A stretch of 20,541 nucleotides of DNA from Chromera velia (taxonomy: Eukaryota > Sar > Chromeraceae). The stretch's first letter is position 1. The number at the start of each line of letters is the position of its first letter. The notes under the pieces were generated by a model. The model was given only the letters and a program-made list of their open reading frames with translations, made no database searches and had not been told where the DNA came from. The DNA is taken from contig JAHBMJ010002250.1 in assembly GCA_018398765.1 (NCBI GenBank), forward strand, positions 1 through 20,541. The letters run 5' to 3'. Below are positions 10,188 to 19,105 of this stretch, in pieces. The position numbers and the translations under genes are program-made.

Positions 10188-13013
10188 TCACGCAGACGAG
10201 TAAAGCAAATGATGTTTTTCAACTCCCTCGCCCTCTGCAAAAATCCGCAGACACGGCCAATGCTGTGTGTCCTCTTCTGCCCACTATGCTTTTCCCTCGC
10301 ACAAAGTCTATCGAAGGTAGACGGAAAGACGACAGAGAGAGACACACACAGGCAAGCAGGAACACAGACAACCACGCTCACTCACGGCGACTCAGAACAG
10401 CGACATGCAAGAAAACAGAAGCACAGGGTGCAAAAAAATCCCTTCTTATCTTCCCACCTCCCCTCACGCCTGAAGGAGCGCCTCTCCCCCTGCATGTCTC
10501 CTCCATCGCTGCCCAACTGACCCAGATGCCCTGCATGGTACTCTGCCTGGTTGTAGAGCTTCAGCTCTGGGTGGTCGTCGATGAATCTTGTCTGAAGGAA
10601 GAGGGGCAGAAGGGAAGGGGAAGGACACGAGGCGAATCAGGAGGACGAAGAATATGTTTCTCTCCGACATCTCAAGGTTGGCAGAAAAGGATGGAAGAAG
10701 TGGAAGCAGTGGAGTCAGTTTCCAAAGGAGAAAGTTCCGAGACAGAAAACGTAGGGGTTGCTGCCAGCCAAGGAGCAGAAACGGAAGGTCGCACCACACA
10801 CTACCTCAACCACCTCACATACAACCCCACCACCACCAACCACCTCACACCACACCACCAAAAACCCCAACAAACCAACACTCCCCCACCCACACAACAA
10901 CAGACACCACCAACCAAACCACAGAGGGAGAGATAGAGCCTCCGAGAAGGCCACAGGCCGCAATTAGAGATGAAAGAAGATTCAAGACCTTTTCTTGTCC
11001 TCTCCTTTCTGGACAGAAGATCAGACCCAACCAAAACCACAACCAATCCGGAGACCGACAAAAAAACAGGCAGAAAGAGAGAGAGACAGACTGACCGTGT
11101 AGTCCCCACTCATGAACTTCTCGTGATTGAGGACGTTCAGAATGAACGGGATGTTTGTTGTCACTCCTCGGACCTGCACTTATTCAAGATGAAGATGCAT
11201 GCACATAGATAGACAGACGCCTGTTCAATCTCGTGTTCCAGGATTTCGTATGGGGAGGGACTGGGTGGACAGACGAAAAAGGAGAAAAGGCTGGTGGGAA
11301 AAGAAACGCCTTTCCCATTTCTCTTTTCCTCCGTTCGCGAGTCTACTCAAAACGCAGAGTCGCCTACACTGTGTCTGTTTGACGAACGACGCGCGACACG
11401 CAGGGAGGAACCAGACAAAAGAGTGACAAGAGTTCGAGGAATTGTGCGCACGTCTTCAAAAAGGCTGAAGCTGGAAAGAAAGGACATGATGAGCTTGGGC
11501 TCACAGGACCGAGGTAATCAATTTGTCTTGATCACCCAACGGTCTGGTCTTCATCAAATTTATTTTTGCTTCTTCGTTTTCTCTCCCCGCCCGGCACGCG
11601 ACCGGGGGGATGAACTGTAAGACCGTGCGTCTGCCCTCACTCCCTCACTTGAGTGAATCAAAGACTCAGCCGATCACGTGCCCACCCACCTCACCCCCCC
11701 TCTGACCGACCTTCATTTCCCTCATGGCCCTCTTTGCCCTCTCGGTGGCCTCCTCGAAGGACTTCAAAGGAAAGGAGAGAAACGCAGGGAGGGAGTGTGC
11801 ACAGAGATTAGAAGAGTGAGGAAGCGAGCAGATGAGTAAGAGAGACAATGTGTGCAAAACCAAGACTGTATGGAGGGGAGGACCTACAAAGGAATGCAAA
11901 TGCAGATTAATTCATTTCACAAGAAGGTGGAAACCTGCAAATCCGAAGGGCCGCACAAACGGAACGACAGGAAAGGAGAAGCAATCAAAAGAAAAGGCGA
12001 CTTGCAAGTGACTTGAGTCTCCCTTGCACACGTATGGAACTTATTGCAGAGGGCGAACAAGGAAGTCTGCGAAAGAACAGAACTCGATTAGAAGGGAATA
12101 AATGGGATTTGTCGTTGGCTTTTCTCTCCTCCGACCGTAAAGCTACCTACTGCCAACGCGCTAGAGAGAGCAGATCAACGCCTGTAGAAAAGATATCAAA
12201 TGACACACCCTGAAAGAAACTACCGACAGAACAAAAAGGAGCCCACGCTGATTGATTGACCCACCGTTCCCTTGGTGATGACCTTCACCAACAACGAGTC
12301 ATAGTGCGGCGTCACCACAGCCCCAGAGGACCCAACGGCACCGTCGCACCGCACCCCCAGACCTCCGGGGGGCTGAAAAAGATCAATGCGCCCTGCAGCA
12401 AGGGGAAAGGGGCGAAGGAAGAGAAGGACAGGGGAAAAGAAGAAGGTCTCATGAGGAGGGGGGGGGAAAAGCCTTCCGAGCGGCACAAGCCAAGTTTTGT
12501 TTGTAATGAACACACCCTTCCTTGGAGATTTGAGAGTCTACCCACCTGTTGATGGCATAAAGTTTTCCTGAGAGTCCTCGGTCGTCACTCTCAACTGAAT
12601 TGAGGTCCCCTCGCACTTGCTGGCAAGTGATTCCTGAAAGGAGATCAGATGATGATTTGCAGGACAGACAGTAAGAGGCACAGAAAGGAATATGCACGAA
12701 TGCTACAAACAAACCCAGAGTAAGGGACAGAGCCGTGCAGACTGACTAAGCAAAGGAGGGAAGTGTGGAGCAGCAACACAAAATACCCGGACATGAAAAA
12801 CTGTCGACTCGAGAATGACCTGCATCTACTTCGTACAAACTGCCAGGAAAAATACAAAAGGCCCCAAAGCCCCCAGGGAGAACAAAACGCAGGAACTGAG
12901 AGCAGATGAATACAGTGGACTCATCTCTCCGCTCTGACATCTCCTCTTCTCTGATCAGCCCACGACCTCTTTGGTGTCTTTTCTGCCTGTGCATTTCTAT
13001 TGTGCATCCATCA

Positions 13014-13048
<35 letters not shown>

Positions 13049-14827
13049 ACACTGTGTGTGTGTGTGTCTGTGTGTGTGTGAGAGAGAGAGTAGTGAGTGA
13101 GAGTGAGAGAGAAACCCACTTGTGTGAGTCCTAGGTCCGTCAGGTGGCTGCCCTGTCTGACGGCGATTTGCGTCTTCACCAGGTCTCTTCCAGTGATCTC
13201 TTCTGTCACAGTGTGCTCCACCTGAGAAGATTCGTCAAGGGAAAGAAAGCGTTCTTGTGATAAACCAAAACATTACAGAAAGAAGAGAGAGACTGGTGGA
13301 CATGATGGGTCAGAGCAGCCGCCTGTTCTGCCTCAGTGAAAGTCGCCCTCCAGGAGACTGAACAGACAGGCAAAAATCAAACGTGGGTGCCCTGGTCAGG
13401 ACTTCTTTTCTCAGAGTCGCATTGGCATGCACACGCTTCCGAGCAGAAAGTCGACTGCATGCCTTCTCACACCCCATGCACCTGCAGTCTGGCGTTGACT
13501 TCAATGAAGTAGTGGTTGTCCTCGTTGTCGACCAGGAACTCCACCGTGCCTGCGTTCTGATACCCCACGTGTCTGGCCAGCTTGACCGCATCGTCCAAGA
13601 TCTTCTGTCGGGTCTCGGGGGTCAAAAAGGGGGCAGGGGCAATCTCCACAACCTTCTGGTGCCGTCTCTGGACCGTGCAGTCTCTCTCATACAGATGCAC
13701 AATGTCTCCATAGTTGTCCCCCATTATCTGCACATTCGCACACACAAACACATACACACACAGAACAGTAGTATGGAGCAAACCACTGGCATTCAAACTC
13801 ATACAGCAATTGAAAGATATTCCACCAAGGCTCCTTCCCAGATGCTCCTAGTACACTGAATCTTCTGTCTTGTTTCACTCCTGCAGAAGCGAAGTGATGA
13901 CTTTCCTGCCGACTGTGAGTGCTTGTAGAAATACAACGAATGAAAAAGGAAGGGGAAATCAGTCACAGGTGGAAGAGAGGAGTACTTGTCGATCAACAAT
14001 GAAATATCTCCCTGTGCCACGAAATCTCAGACTGTTACTCTGCCCTTCGGTGCAACTAACTTACTCACCTGCACCTCAATATGTCTCCCCTTCTCCACCA
14101 GCTTCTCCACAAACATCGCACCGTTGCCGAAAGCACTCAAAGCCTCCGATGTTGCACGCTCGTACGCCTCCTTTGCCTCCTCTTCCGACAGCACCCGCCT
14201 CATTCCCCGCCCACCCCCTCCGTAAGCTGCCTTGAACATGACGGGGTACCCGATCTCCTTCGCAACTCGGAGTGCCTCATCTGCTGTGGTCACGGGCGTC
14301 TCCGTCCCCGGAATCACGGAGACGCCGGCCTCGATGGCCAGCTTTCTTGCCTCCACCTTGTCCCCCATCTTGTGCACGATCGTGTGATGGGGTCCGATGA
14401 ACTGAATGCCTGCTTCCTCCACGGCCTGGGCGAAAGAAGCATTCTCAGACAGAAACCCGTACCCAGGGTGGATCGCGTCTGCGTTGGCTTGCTTGGCTAT
14501 CTTGATGATTCCCGGAATGTCCAGGTAGGCAGCGACTGGGCCCAGGTTCTGTCCAACAAGATAAGCCTCGTCTGCATTCGCCTTGTGGAGGGACCTTGCA
14601 TCCTCCTTTGAGTAGACCGACAGACTCTTGATCCCAAGCTCCTTGCAGGCTCGCTGGATTCGTACTGCAATCTCACCCCTGTTGGCAATGAGCAAGCGCT
14701 TGATAGGTCGAGTCTCCCTTGGTGCGGGTGCAAGCACACTGAAGAGACGCGCGTGACGGAAAATCTGGGGAGCAGACAAGGGCAAGCCTCTGCCCCGGAA
14801 AAGGAAAGAAGTGCGGAGACGGAACAT
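4426..14827 (-). CDS. PC: Pyruvate carboxylase, biotin-dependent, mitochondrial (21 exons, 1192 aa)
   Basis: Carboxylates pyruvate to oxaloacetate using ATP, bicarbonate and covalent biotin; the family works as a tetramer. Exons on the minus strand, in coding order: 14827-14069, 13727-13482, 13221-13120, 12633-12546, 12392-12265, 11761-11711, 11173-11096, 10591-10522, 10139-9997, 9642-9505, 9261-8806, 8553-8418, 8155-8016, 7790-7659, 7347-7132, 6867-6753, 6407-6325, 6076-5959, 5577-5455, 5191-4983, 4473-4426 (TGA). All 20 introns are GT-AG and all junctions keep frame; coding length is 3579 nt. Landmarks are [14 protein letters not shown] (199-212), [16 protein letters not shown] across exons 2/3, [11 protein letters not shown] (from 579), CIKDMAGLL across exons 11/12, HTHD (783-786) and AMKMET with biotin Lys1158. 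The length matches eukaryotic pyruvate carboxylases (about 1150-1190). The start was chosen because it is the first ATG in the frame and precedes an Arg-rich presequence. The exon boundaries come from homology and phase, not transcripts. Confidence 0.97.
4802..4829. repeat. (CA)n-(CG)n microsatellite in carboxylase intron 20
   Basis: An alternating purine-pyrimidine tract, CA repeats passing into CGCGCG, within the intron at 4474-4982. Such tracts can adopt Z-DNA. No coding role. Confidence 0.85.
5959..7347 (-). other. C-terminal conserved carboxylase region of pyruvate carboxylase (exons 15-18)
   Basis: Residues 890-1066 carry [19 protein letters not shown], the [11 protein letters not shown] segment, [11 protein letters not shown] and the [20 protein letters not shown] helix region. 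These belong to the carboxyltransferase C-terminal and funnel region, which leads into the central allosteric domain where many pyruvate carboxylases bind acetyl-CoA. The exon 16/17 junction (TGG C|AG) and the exon 18/19 junction (CCA T|CT) were set by phase and the recurrent GTCAGT donor. Sequence around residue 1000 ([13 protein letters not shown]) is variable in the family, so these are the least certain joins in the gene. Confidence 0.85.
7659..9642 (-). other. Carboxyltransferase part of pyruvate carboxylase (exons 10-14)
   Basis: Exons 10-14 encode residues 556-889, a TIM-barrel carboxyltransferase that moves CO2 from biotin to pyruvate. Metal-site motifs are visible: [10 protein letters not shown] (Asp584), IKDMAGLL (Lys753, the position carboxylated in the family, at the exon 11/12 junction) and HTHD (His783, His785). 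Exon 11 is the second-largest exon (152 codons), with [15 protein letters not shown] and [17 protein letters not shown]. Exon 13 has [18 protein letters not shown]. The exon 12/13 junction is phase 1 and rebuilds VACAEAGAD, which chose the donor GTCAGT at 8417 over the nearer in-frame CAG/GTCGCC. Confidence 0.93.
9652..9842. repeat. CA and GA microsatellite cluster in carboxylase intron 9
   Basis: A CA run from about 9652 and a GA run at about 9681-9701 lie within 60 bp of the exon 10 acceptor, at 9643-9644. On the coding strand these read CT then GT repeats, so they can serve as an extended pyrimidine-rich tract. More CA and ACGC-rich sequence continues to about 9842. Confidence 0.85.
10150..10186. 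repeat. (CA)n microsatellite next to the exon 9 acceptor
   Basis: An almost uninterrupted CA run in intron 8 (10140-10521) ends within about 12 nt of the exon 9 acceptor at 10140-10141. On the transcript it is a GU repeat. Confidence 0.85.
13016..13112. repeat. CT-GT-GA compound microsatellite in carboxylase intron 3
   Basis: (CT)15 at 13016-13045, then GT-rich repeats at about 13053-13080, then GA-rich sequence at about 13080-13112. The CT and GA arms are complementary and can form a hairpin with the GT part as loop. The structure ends next to the intron 3 donor (GTGGGT, 13119-13114). Confidence 0.85.
14716..14827 (-). other. Predicted mitochondrial presequence of pyruvate carboxylase (residues 1-37)
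   Basis: The first 37 residues have seven Arg and no Asp or Glu, with alternating hydrophobic and basic residues ([14 protein letters not shown]) and a plausible ARLFS processing region near residue 26. The first conserved biotin carboxylase segment, [15 protein letters not shown], begins near residue 43. Yeast pyruvate carboxylase is cytosolic and lacks such an extension, whereas the animal enzyme is mitochondrial. Matrix targeting is therefore inferred from composition; targeting to another organelle is not excluded. Confidence 0.7.
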
Positions 14828-15633
14828 CGTCTCCTATCTCAGCCAGACCAGACTGAAGCAGAGACGGTCTCGACTTTTGCTTCCTGGTGCAACTAATACA
14901 TCCGCAGTGGCACACAAGACGCAGATGACGAACACGCAAAACGTTAGTTCAACTGACAGCCGGCTGACAGCGACCCGGCGCGTTCGATCCATTTCTTTCG
15001 ATCAAAAAGACAAAGACAGATCCGGGCTGACGTCAGACCGATCATCCCGCGGATCGAAGGTTGATTTCTGGCAATTTTCTGGGGGGGCATCATTTTTTGC
15101 ATGCATCGCGCCGCGCAAGCCTCGAGCGTGCAGGGGTCTCCGAAAAGAAACCAAGCTAGGTTTTTACCATGTGAGCCATATTAATAAGGGATCGAGTGCA
15201 AGTCCTTCCGTCGAAACTTGCCCGCAAAGCGAACTTCTGCACTTCTCTGGATACTGGGTCCGCATTCGTTGATCGGCTGCTCATGGGTAGGCTGTCAGGG
15301 TCAGCCTAGAAACTCTAGCGGATCGCAGTGTTCACTGAAATTGGGGTTTCGTCTGAATTCCTGATTGACCGTCTGACCAGTTAGAAGGAACTTCAGGGTG
15401 GCTCAAGACAGTGCTTTGACTCCGCTTTCGATCTTTTGTAGAGAGGGGACAAATTATAGCCTGATCCGGTGTTCGCCTGAAATTCCCTCTCTGATTTCTC
15501 ATCTTGGGGAGACGGGCTGTGCGCACAAGTAAGGGTCTGTCTGCTCGGCATCGTTTCTGCGAGGCGTCAGGGCCCGGTAGTTCAACGACAAGAGCACGAG
15601 GTATTACAGAAGAGAGGACAGGCAAGAGAGAAG
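14828..15633. promoter_or_regulatory. Shared spacer of the divergent carboxylase and RRM genes
   Basis: This 806-bp region separates the two start codons, so it must hold both 5' UTRs and the promoters, possibly a bidirectional one. Visible elements are the palindrome GAGAC-G-GTCTC at 14861-14871, 34 bp upstream of the carboxylase ATG, which includes AGAGACG, and TGCATGCA at 15099-15106. Both resemble motifs described in coccidian promoters (WGAGACG; GCATGC-type AP2 sites). No TATA box is clear. Transcription starts cannot be placed from sequence alone. Confidence 0.55.
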
Positions 15634-15972
15634 ATGCTGCGACAGTCGAGCCCCCCCATCCCCCCGAGCCACACTCTGTATGTGAAGAATTTGAATGACC
15701 AGATCAGTTTGTACGATCTGAAGGCCAACCTGTTTGAGCTCTTCGTTTCTCACGGAGAGATTCTTGACATCATCGCTCAGAAGACCAAGGAGAAGAGGGG
15801 ACAGGCCTTCGTGGTTTTTCGGGAAATGACTGCTGCCACTTCCGCTATGCGCAGTCTCCAGGGATTTGATTTCTGTGGGAAGCAGATCAACATCGCATAC
15901 GCAAAATCCGAAAGCGATGCAGTCGCACAGATGAAGGGAACCTTCAAGCCGCGAGATAGGAAACAGAAGTGA
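15634..15972 (+). CDS. U1A/U2B''-family spliceosomal RRM protein, 112 aa, intronless
   Basis: In this family a single RRM binds the U1 or U2 snRNA stem-loop in nuclear snRNPs. The protein has an RNP2-like LYVKNL near residues 15-20 and an RNP1 motif RGQAFVVF near residues 54-61. The family signature follows: ATSAMRSLQGFDFCGKQINIAYAKSESDAVAQMKGTF, given here by its pieces ATSAMRSLQGF, IAYAKSESD and MKGTF. The C-terminus is basic (KPRDRKQK), and TGA is at 15970-15972. Animal U1A and U2B'' have a second RRM after a linker, which is absent here, as in several protist homologues. The loop before RNP1 (IIAQKTKEKRGQ) looks more like U2B'' than U1A, but assignment to one snRNP is inference. ATG 15634 is the start because it gives the normal short extension before the RRM. 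It is divergent from the carboxylase gene and has no introns, unlike its neighbour. Confidence 0.9.
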   Translation: MLRQSSPPIPPSHTLYVKNLNDQISLYDLKANLFELFVSHGEILDIIAQKTKEKRGQAFVVFREMTAATSAMRSLQGFDFCGKQINIAYAKSESDAVAQMKGTFKPRDRKQK

Positions 15973-16700
15973 AAGGATGCAGACGACGACCAGCGTTTGT
16001 CTTTCACCTGTAGTGACAAAAGGTGGTAGGTATTCATAGCGACCGTACTCAAAATTTGCCAGTGCCTTGTGTTCTGTGTTGTTTCGTCTCAATGTGCTCA
16101 TGCATGGCCCTCGTAGCACGAGTGCATACCTGTTGTTCTCTGAAGTCATGTCGCGCTTTTTTGCCTCTTGGCCTGCGCTTGCCTGCCAGGTCTTTCTGTC
16201 CGCCTGTACGACCACAAACCTGCCTGCCTATCTGCCTCACTTGGCCGAGTCTCTCCCTGTCTGCCTGTCTGTCTCTGATCTTTTCGTTTGACTCATAATT
16301 TCAGAGAACCAAAGGAAAGAGCCTCCCTGCCAGAATCCTGCGTATACCTGTCTGTCCTACTGACTGCCTGAATGACCGCATTTGTGTCTGCTTGGCTTGC
16401 CTCTGCTGGTTGACTGTTTGCTGTCTTTAGGCAGCAGTGAGAATTATGTAGCTTGCGGGATCACAGCAGACGCTCTCTGTGAGTCTCTCGAGTTCCCTAG
16501 AAAGAAGACGGGGAAGAAAAGAAGGCAATCCAGAAAGAGAACAAGAAATCAAAGGATCATGGAATCTGTTGCCTTTAGGCCTGGGCGTATGACTGCGAAT
16601 TGGGATGTCCGTCTTCCTTTTGCGACTCATGAGGCAAAGAAGAGCGAACACAGGCGAAGAAACACATGTGGTCTGCTGCTGCCTTTCTGCCTTCCTAGCT
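15973..16700. other. 3' flank of the RRM gene, no gene seen
   Basis: This should include the 3' UTR. It contains many loose TGCCTG/TGTCTG repeats but no convincing coding sequence. A 203-codon minus-strand frame at 15604-16215 overlaps the RRM gene and is treated as a shadow. Confidence 0.4.
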
Positions 16701-16711
16701 TCCTGTTCGAC

Positions 16712-16778
16712 AGTCTGCTTGCTTGCTTGCTTGCTCGTCTGTCCGCCTGCCTGTCTGTCTGCCTGCCTGCCTGCCCGC
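16712..16778. repeat. Tetranucleotide repeat, (CTTG)n then (CTGC/CTGT)n
   Basis: About four CTTG units, then repeated CTGC and CTGT units. Related loose CTGC-type repeats are scattered from 16190 to 17600. Confidence 0.85.
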
Positions 16779-17010
16779 TTCACAAAAGATGAGACCCAAA
16801 AAAGGAGCAAGAGAAAGCGTTTGACTCCTGTTGGCACAGAACGGAAAAGAAGACAACCCCATGGGAAGAGAAACTGCCCGTGAACGTAAAGAACAGTCGG
16901 GGACCTAGATGGAAAGAAGGTTCACACGCAATGGCTCCTTTGCTGCCCGCCAGAGGGATTTCGGCCACAGAGACCACAAAATGAAGACGCAGAAAGGCAG
17001 ACAGACAGAC

Positions 17011-17038
17011 AGAAAGAAAGAAAGAAAGAAAAAAAGAA

Positions 17039-17071
<33 letters not shown>

Positions 17072-17174
17072 GACAGGGGGAGAGAGGGGGAAGGGGGAGA
17101 GGGGGGGAAGGGGGAGAGGGGGGGAAGGAAGGAAGGAAGAAAGGAAGGAAGGAAGGAAGAAAGGAAGGAAGAAA

Positions 17175-17207
<33 letters not shown>

Positions 17208-17379
17208 TGAAAGGAAGGAAGGAAGGAAGGAAGGAAGAAGAAATGAAGGAAGGAAGGGAAGGAAGGAAGGAAGGAAGGAAGGAAAGGAAGGAAGGAAGGA
17301 AGGAAGAAAGGAAGTAAGGAAGAAAGAACGAACGAACGGATGGAGGGACGGACGGAAGGAAGGAAGAAAAAAAAAAGAG
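17011..17379. repeat. Polypurine tract built of GAAA, GA, GGGGA and GGAA repeats
   Basis: About 370 bp of almost pure purine on the plus strand; from 17011 to 17328 only four bases are pyrimidines. The blocks in order are GAAA, GA, runs of 5-7 G with GA or AA between them (about 17060-17125), GGAA/GAAA, then AACG/GACG. It could form triplex (H-DNA), and in the G-run block a quadruplex. The long Lys/Glu/Gly and Phe/Leu/Pro/Ser frames across it are by-products of the repeat. Confidence 0.95.
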
Positions 17380-17690
17380 TTGCCTGCATGTGTGTCTGCC
17401 AATCTGTGCCTGCCCTCGTGCCTGCTTCCTTTCTGCCTGTCAGCCGATCTTTTTGTCTGTTGTGACTCTGTTATCTGTCTGCGTATCTCTCTGCCTTCTT
17501 GCCCACCTGCCAGGCCAGCTAGATCCTTTCTTGACGGTGTACGGACCTGCTTTCTTTGTCTGTCTCCCTTCCAGCCAGCCCGCATCCCTCGCTGCTTACC
17601 TTGCTGTCCTGGTCGCTGTCATCCTTTAAGCCCTAGTTTTGGCCATTTTGCTCTTCAATCTGGTCTTCATTGCAGCAAGCTGCGTCAAAT
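17380..17690. other. Pyrimidine-leaning spacer, no gene seen
   Basis: Non-coding-looking sequence rich in CTGCC, TTGCC and CTGTC words, similar to the spacer before the polypurine tract. No conserved product is visible in any frame. Confidence 0.4.
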
Positions 17691-18710
17691 ACTTCCTACA
17701 TGACTAGCTAGATAACTACTGTCAGTCTACTGAAATTAAGTAACTAAATGAATGATGAATCATTTTTTCTTAGAATTGCCAGCCGGAGTAGAATCGGCTA
17801 AATCGCTGAAAAATAATTTTTCTCAGGGATTAAATGCTAGACTGAGTAGTAGACTACAGGATAACGGGGTCTCCGATATCCCGTCATGATTCCTGTGTTA
17901 TTTTAAATCTTTGAAAATATTTTTTTTCTTTTTTGCTCGATCAAACAACTGCTCTAACTTTGACTAGGACCATATTGACTAGGTGTAAAAGCCTATACCA
18001 AACAAAAAAAATGTTTACATAATGCTTTATAATTTGCTAGTAGTTTGCTATCAAGCTAGCTATAGTGAGTTGGTGCGAAAGCAGGGTATGGTTACGTCAT
18101 AGTGTGTTGACGATGTCGTATGCAGTGAGAGTCGAGCGGTTCACCCATGTCATGCCGCTAGCCACAAGTGGCCACAACGCCGGCGGTGCGCGTAGCTGGG
18201 TAATTGATTGATCAGCATGCAGTCATGCTTAAAGTAGGCACGATCGTCTCCATGAGAAACGGCGCGATCCTCTTTGAGTTGCATAGCTAGAAGAGAAACA
18301 GACAAACAGCACCACAATGTGAATGTGTAAGCAGACTATGGGTGGATCAAAGAGTTTGCTAGGCATGTAGTGATATAGGAAAAGCTGATCGATAGAGTTC
18401 AATGCAAAGTGGAACCTGACCTTTTATATAAACTATAGGTTGACATGAATTGTAACCCCCCCCCCCTTTTAACGTAACTGGGTTAGAAAAAAGCTTTAGT
18501 GCGCTACCCCCTAGTAGGACTATGCATGCACGGCCACTAAGACAAGCCTAGCCAGGCCAGCGCGCGCCACCTGCGGCTTAAGAAAAATAAAGAGCTGGAG
18601 CCAGGTGTCTCATATCTCGGCACCCTGGCGGGCACTTTGTATATACTTCTTAGTGAATTGAGAAAAAAACTAGATTTTTGGTGGGCCTACCCCAGCGTGG
18701 TATGCCGGAA
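17691..18710. other. Second AT-rich island and unannotated spacer
   Basis: AT-rich to about 18500, with stops in all frames, CTAGCTAG-type words, and a poly-C run at about 18457-18466. The palindrome ATGATGAATCAT occurs near 17752 and again near 18714. No gene is supported. It may hold remnants of mobile elements. Confidence 0.4.
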
Positions 18711-19105
18711 CCAATGATGAATCATTGATGATTAAGGGTTTTATCATGTATGCCGCGTCCCCATACATCATATGAGAGGCGGATCTAACCTAGTTTGTCG
18801 ATTTGTTCCATCCTAAAACGACCAGCGACGAAAATGGGTGTGACTTCGATCACTTTGATACAGCTAATATGATGATTGAGGTTTTTGTTATACATACCGC
18901 GTCCCCGTATACAGCTACAATATATAGGTGCAGCAAATTCTGAGTCCGTTTGGACCCAAACTAAGATTCCTTGGTCGCTGGGCCCATACCTTTCATGCCC
19001 CGGTTGGGCCAAGCCCTTAAGGGTCTGAGATGGGCCTATTGTGCGCCGCCATATATGGTGTTCAGCTGTATGTATAGGCGGCAGACCCGCTTAATCATCA
19101 TTACA
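18711..19105. repeat. Cluster of inverted repeats resembling a small non-autonomous transposon
   Basis: Three related units start with GATGATT(A/G)AG: 18727-18780 (+), 18871-18928 (+) and about 19050-19103 (-). The first two share TACCGCGTCCCC or TGCCGCGTCCCC. The second and third share ATACAGCT followed by a stretch ending in ATATA(T)GG. Units two and three face each other and could be terminal inverted repeats of a 233-bp element. A nested pair, GGGCCCAT (18980-18987) and ATGGGCC (19030-19036), lies between them. No transposase is present, and I could not define target-site duplications. Confidence 0.5.

Larger units (their letters stand above)
11096..14827 (-). other. Biotin carboxylase part of pyruvate carboxylase (exons 1-7)
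   Basis: Exons 1-7 encode residues 1-484, with the biotin carboxylase domain from about residue 43. This ATP-grasp module carboxylates biotin using ATP and bicarbonate. Exon 1 (253 codons) carries the N-terminal subdomain ([12 protein letters not shown]), [10 protein letters not shown], and the Gly-rich ATP lid at 199-212. Exon 2 has [15 protein letters not shown] and the catalytic-region FIEVNARLQ. Exon 3 continues it with [11 protein letters not shown]. Exon 4 supplies the RVTTED strand. Exon 5 has [11 protein letters not shown]. Exon 6 is only 17 codons, and exon 7 supplies [10 protein letters not shown] near the domain end. No key motif is missing. Confidence 0.93.

Noticed and set aside
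9848..10936. A 362-codon plus-strand open frame
   Set aside because: It is antisense to carboxylase exons 8 and 9 and their introns, and its product is repeat-derived (Thr/His/Pro runs from CA repeats).
15604..16215. A 203-codon minus-strand open frame across the RRM gene
   Set aside because: It lies antisense to a clearly conserved RRM protein and shows no domain of its own.
16905..17703. Frames of 226-264 codons over the polypurine tract (Lys/Glu/Gly-rich or Phe/Leu/Pro/Ser-rich)
   Set aside because: They are produced by repeated GGAA/GAAA units, with no non-repetitive coding signal.
18711..19105. A CRISPR-like array
   Set aside because: The repeat copies are few, imperfect and in both orientations, and the context is clearly eukaryotic.
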